A stretch of DNA of 64,000 nt from Streptomyces hygroscopicus (GTDB lineage: Bacteria; Actinomycetota; Actinomycetes; Streptomycetales; Streptomycetaceae). Shown in pieces: positions 25,815 through 33,709 of the stretch. The stretch's first letter is position 1; each line of letters opens with the position of its first letter. The stretch lies in NCBI RefSeq assembly GCF_026168105.1, contig NZ_LBMW01000031.1:34953-98952 (forward strand). The letters run 5' to 3'. The translations under genes and the position numbers were made by a program. A model generated the notes under the pieces. It saw only the letters and a list, made by a program, of their open reading frames with translations, ran no database searches and was not told the DNA's origin.

Positions 25815-25867
25815 CTTCACGTCCTGCAGGTCCTCTACGACTGCGTACCGCAGGTCGTGTACGCGTC

Positions 25868-26962
25868 CTACTTCGCCGCCGGGCGGGGCGACGCGATCGG
25901 GGCCGCCGCCTCCGACTGGGGCGAGGCCGAGTTCGCGTGCGCCGACGGAGCCGCCACCGTGGCCGTCGGATCGGCCGGGGCCGCACCCTCCGCCGCGGCC
26001 GGGAGCCCGCCCACGATGCGGATGTCCGCCTCGTCGAAGGCGCGCTTGACACGCCAGCGCAGCTCGCGCTCCACCCCCGCGGCCTTGCCCGGCATCGTCT
26101 TCGCCGAGACACGGACGACCATCGAGTCCAGCAGCACGCTGTCCAGGCCGAGCACCTCGACCGGACCCCACAGGATCTCGTTCCAGGGCTCGTCCTTGGT
26201 CATCCGCTCCGCCACCGCGTCGAGGGTCGCCTTCACCCGGTCCAGGTCCTCGCTCGCACGGACGGTCACGTCCACTCCGGCCGTCGCCCAGCCCTGCGAG
26301 AGGTTTCCGATGCGCTTGATCTCGCCGTTGCGGACGTACCAGATCTCGCCGTTGTCGCCGCGCAGCTTCGTCACGCGCAGGCCGACCTCGATCACCTCGC
26401 CGGAGGCAACCCCCGCGTCGATGGCGTCGCCGACGCCGTACTGATCCTCGAGGATCATGAACACGCCGGACAGGAAGTCCGTCACCAGGTTGCGCGCGCC
26501 GAAACCGATCGCCACGCCCGCGACACCGGCGGAGGCGAGCAGCGGAGCCAGGTTGATCTGGAAGGTGGCCAGCACCATCAGCGCGGCCGTGCCCAGGATC
26601 AGGAAGGACGCCACCGAGCGCAGCACCGAGCCGATCGCCTGCGAGCGCTGCCGACGGCGCTCCGCGTTCACCAGCAGCCCACCGAGCGCCGTGCCGTCCA
26701 CCGCCTGGACCGTACGGGTCATGCGGTCGATCAGCTTGGTGATCGCCCGGCGAACCACCACTCTCAGTATCGCCGCGATCACCAGGATCAGGAGGACCCG
26801 GAGGCCGATCGCGAGCCAGGTGGACCAGTTCTGCTCGACCCAGCTCGCGGCGTTGGTCGCGCTCTGCTGGGCGTCCTGCAGCGTGGGGACCGCGGGAGCC
26901 GTCGTCTGCGAGGACGACGAAGACGGCGTGGCGCCGACGGCCAGTAGGGCGGGCAGGGACAC
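25868..26962 (-). CDS. MscS-family mechanosensitive channel
   Basis: A 364-residue membrane protein. A short Ser/Thr/Pro-rich periplasmic N-terminus precedes TM1 at about 47-70 ('WLAIGLRVLLILVIAAIL'), TM2 at about 112-133 and the Gly/Ala-rich pore helix TM3 ('LASAGVAGVAIGFGARNLV', about 141-159) diagnostic of MscS. The cytosolic beta domain follows ('VGDAIDAGVASGEVIEVGL', 'VRNGEIKRIGN') with a C-terminal alpha/beta part and an Ala/Pro-rich tail. It releases osmolytes on hypo-osmotic shock. GTG 26962 has GGAGG eight bases upstream. A strong terminator follows. Confidence 0.93.
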   Translation of the reverse strand: MSLPALLAVGATPSSSSSQTTAPAVPTLQDAQQSATNAASWVEQNWSTWLAIGLRVLLILVIAAILRVVVRRAITKLIDRMTRTVQAVDGTALGGLLVNAERRRQRSQAIGSVLRSVASFLILGTAALMVLATFQINLAPLLASAGVAGVAIGFGARNLVTDFLSGVFMILEDQYGVGDAIDAGVASGEVIEVGLRVTKLRGDNGEIWYVRNGEIKRIGNLSQGWATAGVDVTVRASEDLDRVKATLDAVAERMTKDEPWNEILWGPVEVLGLDSVLLDSMVVRVSAKTMPGKAAGVERELRWRVKRAFDEADIRIVGGLPAAAEGAAPADPTATVAAPSAHANSASPQSEAAAPIASPRPAAK

Positions 26963-27266
26963 AGCAAGTACCTCCAGGTGCGGTGTCTGCCTCCGGTACT
27001 GACGGTCAAGGTCACGGAAAGGTCACCGGAGGGCAGAGGCACCACACTAACGGGGCATCGTGTGGGGATCGTGGCCATGTTCCAGGGAGAGACCGTGCTC
27101 ACCTGGGGAAGTAAGGGGGCGCGCAGCGGGGGAAGCTTCAGGTGTGGTCGAAAACACTCCCAGCCCGTTACCGGGACATGGTGGCGCTTCCACCAGGCAT
27201 GAGGGGAGACTGACTGCAGATCGTCCCGGCGCGAGCCACGCGTCGCCGGCGTACAAGGAGGCATCC

Positions 27267-27803
27267 GTGCCGCATGTCCTGGTCCTCAACGCGTCGTACG
27301 AGCCACTCGGCGTCGTACCGCTCCGCCGCGCGCTCGTCCTCGTCCTCGAGAACAAGGCCATATGCCTCGAGGAGTCCGGCGCCTATATGCACAGCGCAAC
27401 CGTTACTGTCCCCGCACCCAGCGTGGTCCGGCTCAAGCGATTCGTGCGGGTTCCCTACCGGGGGCCCGTTCCTCTTACCCGGCGCGCGCTCTTCGCGCGT
27501 GACGGCGGCCGGTGCATGTACTGCGGTGGCGTCGCAACCAGCGTCGACCACGTCATTCCGCGCAGCCGCGGTGGTCAGCACGTCTGGGACAACGTGGTGG
27601 CGTCGTGCCGCCGCTGCAACCACGTCAAGGCCGACCGGCATCTCTTCGAGATCGGCTGGCGGCTGCGTCACAAACCGGCTCCGCCCAGCGGTCTGGCGTG
27701 GCGCATCATCGGCACCGGGCATAGGGACCCGCGCTGGCTGCCATACCTGCAGCCGTACGGCGCGGATGACGCCTTGGCCCGGATCGACGGCATTTCCGCC
27801 TGA
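27267..27803 (+). CDS. HNH endonuclease
   Basis: A 178-residue protein. The N-terminal half (1-75) is a strand-rich domain ('LVLNASYEPLGVVPLRRALV'); the HNH domain occupies 85-140, with zinc Cys pairs 'CMYC' and 'CRRCNHVKADR' flanking 'SVDHVIPRSRGGQHVWDN', giving the His-Asn-His catalytic set. This single-copy actinobacterial protein is common next to malQ and mscS; its target is unknown. GTG 27267 is preceded by AAGGAGG at a five-base spacing, an unusually strong ribosome-binding site for this window. It is divergent from mscS. Confidence 0.93.
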   Translation: MPHVLVLNASYEPLGVVPLRRALVLVLENKAICLEESGAYMHSATVTVPAPSVVRLKRFVRVPYRGPVPLTRRALFARDGGRCMYCGGVATSVDHVIPRSRGGQHVWDNVVASCRRCNHVKADRHLFEIGWRLRHKPAPPSGLAWRIIGTGHRDPRWLPYLQPYGADDALARIDGISA

Positions 27804-28211
27804 CGATCCGGGCCTTCGCATACCCCGCCGCCCCCGGACCGGCCCCGCGCCCATGACGCGAGGCCGGTCACCCGAACACGCCCACCCCACCACTGTCCGT
27901 GGTCGAGGAGGGCGGTGAACGGACCTTCCGCGGCGCACCCGCGCGCCGCCCCCGCACCCAGCACCCAGCACCCAGCACCCTCTGCCTCGGTCCGGTGGTC
28001 CGGTTACGTGCGTCATGCAGCGAAGCCGTCGTCGGCTTCGTTAGGGTGTCCTACGGAGTGGCCGATGTGTCCTGTTCGGCCCTCGCGGCGGGAGCGAGCG
28101 GGACGAAATGTGACCACGGACACGTTGCTCAGCCTCGTACGTCTGCGCACGCGCCCACTGGGTAGGCCTGCTCTCGCCCGCATCCGTCGTACGACGACCA
28201 AGGAGGCCCCT
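27804..28211. other. Intergenic region before the malQ unit, with a 7-bp tandem repeat
   Basis: About 400 bases without a supported gene. GCACCCA is tandemly repeated three and a half times at 27954-27980. Open frames across it lack ribosome-binding sites. The promoter for the small gene and malQ is expected here, but no clear -35/-10 pair was recognised. Confidence 0.5.
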
Positions 28212-28451
28212 GTGGCCGCACCGGCACACCCCCTGCTCCCGGCCCCGTCCAAACGCTACGCGGAGCCGTCCGCCGACCCCGACACTCTGCTGTGCGTCCT
28301 CAGCGCGGAGAGTGCCTCGGCGGAGGCACCGCTGACCAGTGAGCCGCCCCTGCCCGACGCCGAGCCCCTCACCAGCGAGCCCCCCCTCGCCGACGCCACA
28401 CCCCTGACCAGCGAGCCCTCCGCCCTCGGCCCGGACCCCTCGGGCTACTAG
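28212..28451 (+). CDS. Small Pro/Glu-rich repeat protein upstream of malQ
   Basis: A 79-residue acidic protein. GTG 28212 has a perfect AAGGAGG (28200-28206) five bases upstream, better than most genes here. The first 40 residues are unremarkable ('KRYAEPSADPDTLLCVLSAE'). The C-terminal half consists of three imperfect copies of a 12-residue repeat LTSEPPLPDAEP / LTSEPPLADATP / LTSEPSALGPDP. It has one Cys and no membrane segment or signal. The stop TAG abuts the malQ ATG with no gap, so malQ translation must depend on reading through this cistron. Unknown function: it may be a regulatory or leader cistron, or a true partner of MalQ. Confidence 0.6.
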   Translation: MAAPAHPLLPAPSKRYAEPSADPDTLLCVLSAESASAEAPLTSEPPLPDAEPLTSEPPLADATPLTSEPSALGPDPSGY

Positions 28452-30602
28452 ATGGCACAGGTCGGCTCCGCGCGCGACGAGACGCCCCTCGCCCGGCTCG
28501 CCGCGCTGTACGGCGTCGCCACCTTCTACCGCCCCTCCCCGGACCGCACGGTCGCGACGTCGGACACGGCCGTCACGGCCGCCCTGGCGGCGCTCGGGGT
28601 CGACGCGAGCACCCCGGAAGCCGTCCGGCATGCCCTCGCCGCGCGCGAGAGGGAGCTGCGGGAACGGCTGCTGCCGCCGACCGTGGTCGGCTGGGGCGGG
28701 CGGCCGCCCGCCGCGCTCGCCGCCCTTCCGGACGGCACCCGCCTGCGGATCGAGACCGAGCAGGGCGAGATCCGGGCCTCGGCAGAACAACTCCCGCCCG
28801 GCGTCCACGCGTTGCGCGTCACCGCGCCCGACGGACGCACCGCCGAAGTCCCTCTCGTCGCCGCGCCCGCCCGGCTGCCCGCGCCGCCGACCCGCTCGTA
28901 CGGACTGCTCGTCCAGCTCTACTCGCTGCTCTCCCGCCGCTCCTGGGGCATGGGCGACCTCGGCGACCTCGCGGAGCTGACCGCCTGGGCCGGGCGCGCG
29001 CTCGGAGCCGGGTTCGTGCAGGTCAACCCCTTGCACGCGGCCGTACCCGGCGCGCCCACCGACCCCTCGCCCTACCGCCCCTCCTCCCGTCGCTACCCCG
29101 ACCCCGTGCATCTGCGCGTCGAGGACGTCCCCGAATTCGCGTACGTGGAGGACCGGGCCCGCCTCCGCGGGCTGCTGGAGCGCGCCGCCCGGCTGCGCGA
29201 AACCGTCCTCGACAAGGGCGCGTTGATCGACCGCGACGCCGTGTGGAAGCTCAAGCGCGAGGCGCTCGAACTCGTGCACGTGGTCCCCCTCGGACCCGGG
29301 CGGCGCGCCGCGTACGTCGACTTCCTCGCCGAGGAGGGCGAGGTGCTGGAGGACCACGCGACCTGGTGCGCGCTCGCGGAGGTCTACGGCTCCGACTGGC
29401 AGAACTGGCCCTCCCGGCTGCGTGATCCGCGCTCCGCCGAAACCGCCCGTGCACGTCGCGCGTTGCTGGACCGCGTCGACTTCCACACCTGGCTCGCCTG
29501 GCTGACCGACGCCCAGCTCGGTACCGCCCAGCGCACCGCGCGCGACGCCGGAATGCCCGTCGGCCTGATCCACGACCTCGCGGTGGGCGTGCATCCGGGC
29601 GGCGCCGACGCCTGGGCACAGCAGGAGTACCTCGCGGGCGGCATGTCGGTGGGCGCACCACCGGACGCCTTCAACGCGCGCGGACAGGACTGGGGCCTGC
29701 CCCCGTGGCGCCCCGACCGCCTCGCCGCCTCGGGCTACGCCCCCTACCGCCGGCTCCTGCGCGCCCTTCTCCGGCACGCGGGCGCCCTGCGCATCGACCA
29801 CGTCATGGGGCTGTTCCGGCTCTGGTGGGTGCCGCAGGGGCAGCCGCCCACGGAGGGCACATACGTCCGGTACGACGCCGAGGCCATGCTCGCCGTCCTA
29901 ATCCTGGAGGCCTGGCGCGCCGGGGCGCTGGTCATCGGCGAGGACCTGGGGACGGTGGAGCCCGGGGTGCGCGAGGCGCTGCACGAACGCGGGGTGCTCG
30001 GGACCTCCGTGCTGTGGTTCGAACGGGACTGGGAGGGCGACGGGCAGCCGCTTCCGCCCGAGCGGTGGCGGGCGGACTGCCTCGCCACCGCCACCACCCA
30101 CGACCTGCCCCCGACGGCCGCCCGGCTCACCGGCGAACACGTTGACCTGCGCGGCCGGTTGGGCCTGCTGACCCGCCCGCTGGACCAGGAGCGTGCGGCC
30201 GCTGCCGCCGACACCCGGGAGTGGCTCGCCCTGTTGTCCCGGATCGGACTGCTGAAGGGGGCGAGCGGAGGGGCTTCGACGGCGTCGGAGGAGCTCGAGA
30301 TCCAGGCCGTCCACCGCTTCCTGCTGCGCACCCCGGCCCGTCTGATCGGCGTCTGGCTGCCCGACGGGGTGGGCGACCGCCGCCCGCAGAACCTGCCGGG
30401 CACCTGGGACCAGTACCCGAACTGGCGCCTGCCGATCGCGGACGCGGAGGGGCGCCCCGTGACCCTGGAGGACCTCGCGGCCTCACCGAGGCTGCACGCG
30501 CTGGTGGACGTGCTGCGCAGGAGGGGCGGGACGGGCGGGGACGAGCGTGCACGAGCGGTGAAGCACGGAGAACGGCCGGGGCGGGGAGCCGAGGGCTCGT
30601 AG
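28452..30602 (+). CDS. malQ: 4-alpha-glucanotransferase (amylomaltase)
   Basis: A 716-residue GH77 enzyme, the normal actinobacterial length with an N-terminal extension (about 1-160). The TIM barrel starts near 'YGLLVQLYSLLSRRSWGMGDL' (written here as three adjoining motifs). Catalytic landmarks are 'ALRIDHVMGLFRLWW' (nucleophile Asp, about residue 447), 'VIGEDLGTVEPGV' (acid/base Glu, about 497) and 'TTHDLPPTAA' (about 550). It transfers alpha-1,4-glucan chains in maltodextrin and glycogen metabolism, acting in the cytosol. It begins directly after the small repeat gene with no intergenic space. Confidence 0.95.
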   Translation: MAQVGSARDETPLARLAALYGVATFYRPSPDRTVATSDTAVTAALAALGVDASTPEAVRHALAARERELRERLLPPTVVGWGGRPPAALAALPDGTRLRIETEQGEIRASAEQLPPGVHALRVTAPDGRTAEVPLVAAPARLPAPPTRSYGLLVQLYSLLSRRSWGMGDLGDLAELTAWAGRALGAGFVQVNPLHAAVPGAPTDPSPYRPSSRRYPDPVHLRVEDVPEFAYVEDRARLRGLLERAARLRETVLDKGALIDRDAVWKLKREALELVHVVPLGPGRRAAYVDFLAEEGEVLEDHATWCALAEVYGSDWQNWPSRLRDPRSAETARARRALLDRVDFHTWLAWLTDAQLGTAQRTARDAGMPVGLIHDLAVGVHPGGADAWAQQEYLAGGMSVGAPPDAFNARGQDWGLPPWRPDRLAASGYAPYRRLLRALLRHAGALRIDHVMGLFRLWWVPQGQPPTEGTYVRYDAEAMLAVLILEAWRAGALVIGEDLGTVEPGVREALHERGVLGTSVLWFERDWEGDGQPLPPERWRADCLATATTHDLPPTAARLTGEHVDLRGRLGLLTRPLDQERAAAAADTREWLALLSRIGLLKGASGGASTASEELEIQAVHRFLLRTPARLIGVWLPDGVGDRRPQNLPGTWDQYPNWRLPIADAEGRPVTLEDLAASPRLHALVDVLRRRGGTGGDERARAVKHGERPGRGAEGS

Positions 30603-30649
30603 CGCACCCCGGGCGCGCGGGCCGTTCGGGCGTTCGCTACTTTTGCACT

Positions 30650-30889
30650 GTGGACAAGAAGAACGCCCTGCGCGCCGGCGCCCTGGCCGCCGGTACGACG
30701 CTGATGATGCTGCTCATGTCGTCCCCCGCGCTCGCGCTGACGCGCGACGACGGCGACGACCCCGGCAAGGGCCTGAGCGTGGCCGCGACGCTGGGGCTGT
30801 TCGTGGCGACGCCGATCGTGCTGTTCCTGATCATCGCGGGTCTGGTCATGGTCACCGACAAGACCCGCAAGCAGGCGAAGCAGGGCTGA
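30650..30889 (+). CDS. Small membrane protein with signal sequence
   Basis: A 79-residue protein. Residues 1-30 form a signal-like segment ('MKNAL'-type basic start, then 'AGTTLMMLLMSSPALALT' with an AxA-like cleavage site); an acidic patch DDGDDPGKG follows; a single transmembrane helix spans about 46-69 ('TLGLFVATPIVLFLIIAGLVMV'); the C-terminus is basic (KTRKQAKQG). Predicted topology is a short extracellular loop and a cytoplasmic basic tail. Conserved small proteins of this kind are frequent in Streptomyces but of unknown role. The GTG start at 30650 has no strong Shine-Dalgarno; it is 47 bases after malQ. Confidence 0.7.
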   Translation: MDKKNALRAGALAAGTTLMMLLMSSPALALTRDDGDDPGKGLSVAATLGLFVATPIVLFLIIAGLVMVTDKTRKQAKQG

Positions 30890-31117
30890 CGCCCGTCCCG
30901 GAGCCATGGGGTCTGCGCCCAGGGCTCGTGGGCCGCTCAGGCCTTCCCGCACCTTCCGTCGAGGGAGTCCGCGCACACATCAGGCGCGCGGACTCCCTCG
31001 ACGTGTTTCACCCGGATGCATCAACGACCAGGGGTGCAGCGCCTCTTCTGGGGGCTGGGCCTCCTGCGGGCGTCGCGTCTCGTGGGGGCGTTGCGCCTCC
31101 GGCGTCCGTCGCGCCTC

Positions 31118-31350
31118 TCACCGGCGATCCGCCTCCCGCGGGCGATCCGCGTCCGGCGGGCGATCCGCCTCTCGTGGGTGTCGCGTTTTCCGCGGGTGTT
31201 GTGCCTCCCGCGGGCGATCCGCCTCTCGTGGGTGTCGCGTTTTCCGCGCGTGTTGCGCCTTCTACGGGCGATCCGCCTCCCGCGGGCGATCCGCGTCCGG
31301 CTGGCGATCCGCCTCTCGTGGGTGTCGCGTTTTCCGCGGGTGTTGTGCCT
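31118..31350. repeat. Compound minisatellite between the small membrane gene and tetR
   Basis: Three almost identical 48-bp units start at 31159, 31213 and 31303 (GGCGATCCGCCTCTCGTGGG...). They are separated by shorter GGCGATCCGC(C/G)TCC(C/G)GC units, so copies 1 and 3 sit in a duplicated block of 144 bp. All spacings (54, 90, 144) are multiples of nine, keeping plus-strand frames open throughout, but none has a start with a ribosome-binding site. It ends at the tetR stop codon. Confidence 0.9.
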
Positions 31351-31351
31351 T

Positions 31352-31921
31352 CTACGGGTGCGGTGCCGTGAGATAGCGCTGCACCGTCGGCGCCAGCCAG
31401 GCCACGACCTCCTCGCGGGCCAGGGCGACGGCCGGCGGGAGCTTCAGCACATACCGGGCCAGCGCCAGCCCCAGCATCTGCGAGACGATGAGCCCGGCCC
31501 GGGCCGGCGCCTGCTCGGGGTCCGGGCAGATGCGCTGCGCGACCGGCAGCACCTGGTCCCGGAAGATCCCCTGCAGCCGCTGGGCTCCCGCCGGGTTGGT
31601 GACGCCCACCCGCAGCAACGCCGTCAGCACGCCGTTGTTCTCCTCCCAGAGGGTGAGGAAGTGGTCCACCAGCGCCTCGCCCACGTCGTGAGGCCGCAGC
31701 CGCTGGGGGTCGGGCATGCGGAGATCGACGTCGAGGACCGCGTCGAAGAGGCCCTCCTTGGAGCCGTAGTAGCGCATCACCATGGACGGATCGATCTGCG
31801 CGTCCTTGGCGATCGCCCGGATGGTGGCGCGCTCGTAGCCGTCGGAGGCGAAGCGCTCCCGGGCGGCGGCGAGGATCGCGGTGCGGGTGGCGTCGGAGCG
31901 GCGGGGGGGTTTCTCAGCCAT
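31352..31921 (-). CDS. TetR-family repressor
   Basis: A 189-residue regulator. The N-terminal helix-turn-helix (about 11-57) reads 'RTAILAAARERFASDGYERA' then 'TIRAIAKDAQIDPSMVMRYY' and 'GSKEGLFDAVL', a textbook TetR domain. The C-terminal ligand-binding domain is helical ('VDHFLTLWEENNGVLTALL', 'LIVSQMLGLALARYVLKLP'). It is divergent from the FAD monooxygenase, with two inverted-repeat operators in between, so it most probably represses the monooxygenase and itself until an aromatic ligand binds. Start at ATG 31921; the first operator begins at that same base. Confidence 0.93.
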   Translation of the reverse strand: MAEKPPRRSDATRTAILAAARERFASDGYERATIRAIAKDAQIDPSMVMRYYGSKEGLFDAVLDVDLRMPDPQRLRPHDVGEALVDHFLTLWEENNGVLTALLRVGVTNPAGAQRLQGIFRDQVLPVAQRICPDPEQAPARAGLIVSQMLGLALARYVLKLPPAVALAREEVVAWLAPTVQRYLTAPHP

Positions 31922-31952
31922 GTCAACAACCGTAGGCCAACACTTGTTGACA
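31921..31952. promoter_or_regulatory. TetR operator candidate 1
   Basis: An inverted repeat TGTCAACAA (31921-31929) / TTGTTGACA (31944-31952) with a 14-base centre. The right half continues the motif CCAACACTTGTTGACA. It overlaps the tetR start, which suits autorepression. Confidence 0.6.
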
Positions 31953-31987
31953 GTCCAGTGGGCTCACTCTATGTTGGCAAACGGGCG

Positions 31988-32009
31988 TTGGCCAACAGGT
32001 GTTGGCCAA
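31988..32009. promoter_or_regulatory. TetR operator candidate 2
   Basis: A perfect inverted repeat TTGGCCAACA-GG-TGTTGGCCAA, 68 bases upstream of the monooxygenase ATG. A further half site ATGTTGGCAA lies at 31971-31980. It is the best candidate for repression of the monooxygenase by the divergent TetR protein. Confidence 0.75.
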
Positions 32010-32076
32010 CGGAAGTTGACCTGTATGCGTCGGCCCGCAGACGCTGACCTGCAGGCGTTGGCACCAGGAGGTCGCC

Positions 32077-33549
32077 ATGGCAGGCAAGACCCGCACCACC
32101 GCTCCCGACAACGGCACCCCCGCGGATGTCCTCGTCGTCGGCGCCGGTCCGACCGGCCTCCTTCTCGCGGGCGACCTTGCGACAGCCGGCGTCCCCGTCA
32201 CCCTCGTCGAGAAACGCCCCCACCAGATCAGCAATCTCTCCCGCGCCTTCGTCCTGCACGCCCGCACGCTGGAGCAGCTCGACGCCCGCGGGCTCGCCGA
32301 CGAACTGGAGGAGCAGGGGGAGCGCCTCTCGGGCATCCGGTTGTTCGGCGGTCTGTCCCTCCGGCTCGACACCCTGCCCTCCCGCTTCAACCACCTCCTG
32401 GTCCTCCCGCAGTACCAGGTGGAGAAGGCGCTGGAGCGGCGCGCGGTCGAGGCGGGGGTCCGGTTCGTGTACGAGACCGAGGTCACCGGCCTGATCCAGG
32501 ACGCCGACGGCGTGAGGCTGGAGGTGTGCCGGGCCGGGGGTGAGACCGGTGAGATGCGCGCCGCGTACGCCGTCGGCACCGACGGACTGCACAGCGCCGT
32601 CCGCCAGGCCATCGGCCTGCCCTTTCCCGGCAGGTCCGTCATCCGTTCCGTCGTCCTCGCCGACGTCCTCCTCGACGAGAAGCCCGAGCAGCCGCTGACC
32701 GCCGACACCGTCGGCGACGCCTTCTCACTGATCGCGCCCCTCGGCGACGGCTACTACCGGGTCATCGGCTGGCAGCGCGGCCGCAACGTCCCCGACAGCG
32801 TGCCGGTCGACCTGGACGAGGTCCGGCAGGTGGTCCGCCTCTCGCTCGGCCGTGACTACGGCATGCACGACGCCCGCTGGATGTCCCGTTTCCACAGCGA
32901 CGAGCGCCAGGCGCCCGCGTACCGGGTAGGCCGTGTCTTCCTCGCCGGGGACGCGGCGCATGTGCACACCCCGGCCGGGGGCCAGGGCATGAACACCGGC
33001 CTCCAGGACGCGGCCAACCTCTCCTGGAAGCTCGCCGCCGTACTCCGCGGAGACGCAGGGCCCGCCCTTCTGGACACCTATCAGTCCGAGCGGCATCCCG
33101 TCGGCAGGGCCGTGCTGCGCAGCAGCGGCGCGATCGTGCGGCTGGCGATGGCGAAGCACCCCGCGACCCTGGCGCTGCGCGCCGCGCTGACCGGCTTCCT
33201 CGCGCGCGTCGGCCCGGCCCGGCGACGGGCCGTCGGCCAGGTCACCGGCATCGGATACGCGTACGCGGCCCCGCGTGGCGCCCACCCGCTGGTCGGCAGG
33301 CGCATCCCCGACGTCGCCCTCACCTCGGGGCGGCTCTACGAGGCTCTGCGCGGCGGCAGGTTCGTGCTGATCACGCCTCGGGCCCAGGACGCGGACGGCC
33401 GCAAGGACCGGCTGACGGTGGAGCACTGGGCGAGCGGACGGCGTACGACCGTGCTCGTGCGGCCCGACGGCTACGTCGCCTGGGCGGCGGAGGCTCCCGA
33501 CGCCGCGCGGATCGAGGCGGCGCTGGTCAGCTGGACGGGTCGGAGCTGA
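32077..33549 (+). CDS. FAD-dependent aromatic monooxygenase (PheA/TfdB family)
   Basis: A 490-residue class A flavoprotein hydroxylase. The FAD-binding 'VLVVGAGPTGLLLAGDLA' is at about 18-35, the DG motif region 'AVGTDGLHSAVRQAIG' near 168, and the ribityl-binding 'VFLAGDAAHVHTPAGGQGMN' near 287-306. A C-terminal thioredoxin-like segment follows, as in polyketide and rifampicin hydroxylases. It would hydroxylate an aromatic compound, for tailoring, degradation or antibiotic inactivation; the substrate is not deducible. ATG 32077 has AGGAGGTCGCC upstream. It is controlled by the divergent TetR gene; a strong terminator follows. Confidence 0.92.
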   Translation: MAGKTRTTAPDNGTPADVLVVGAGPTGLLLAGDLATAGVPVTLVEKRPHQISNLSRAFVLHARTLEQLDARGLADELEEQGERLSGIRLFGGLSLRLDTLPSRFNHLLVLPQYQVEKALERRAVEAGVRFVYETEVTGLIQDADGVRLEVCRAGGETGEMRAAYAVGTDGLHSAVRQAIGLPFPGRSVIRSVVLADVLLDEKPEQPLTADTVGDAFSLIAPLGDGYYRVIGWQRGRNVPDSVPVDLDEVRQVVRLSLGRDYGMHDARWMSRFHSDERQAPAYRVGRVFLAGDAAHVHTPAGGQGMNTGLQDAANLSWKLAAVLRGDAGPALLDTYQSERHPVGRAVLRSSGAIVRLAMAKHPATLALRAALTGFLARVGPARRRAVGQVTGIGYAYAAPRGAHPLVGRRIPDVALTSGRLYEALRGGRFVLITPRAQDADGRKDRLTVEHWASGRRTTVLVRPDGYVAWAAEAPDAARIEAALVSWTGRS

Positions 33550-33570
33550 CCGTACCGATGAGCAACTGAC

Positions 33571-33602
33571 GCAGCGGTCCGGCCGGTTGGCCGGACCGCT
33601 GT
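33571..33602 (+). terminator. Terminator after the monooxygenase
   Basis: A perfect 13-bp stem (33572-33584 with 33589-33601), loop GGTT, followed by GTGCG. It lies 22 bases past the monooxygenase stop. Confidence 0.75.
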
Positions 33603-33662
33603 GCGTACCGCGCATTCGGCGACGCCGCTTCGTATGACCACGCCCGCCGCCTGACACGGCAA

Positions 33663-33691
33663 GGGGCGCCCGGCACAGCGCCGGGCGCCCC
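33663..33691 (-). terminator. Terminator after pepN
   Basis: A perfect 12-bp GC-rich stem (33663-33674 with 33680-33691), loop ACAGC, 19 bases beyond the pepN stop on the minus strand. Together with 33571-33602 it insulates the convergent genes. Confidence 0.75.
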
Positions 33692-33709
33692 CTCATACAG
33701 AGGCGGTGA

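Noticed and set aside
27915..28211. Upstream extension of the small repeat protein
   Set aside because: In frame, but the strong AAGGAGG directly before GTG 28212 marks the true start; the extension covers a GCACCCA tandem repeat.
30643..31376. Plus-strand ORFs with GDPPPAGDPRPAGD-type or RAIRLSWVSRFPRVL-type repeats
   Set aside because: All three frames are open because the repeat lengths are multiples of nine; none has a start signal or codon bias, and the strand ends inside tetR.
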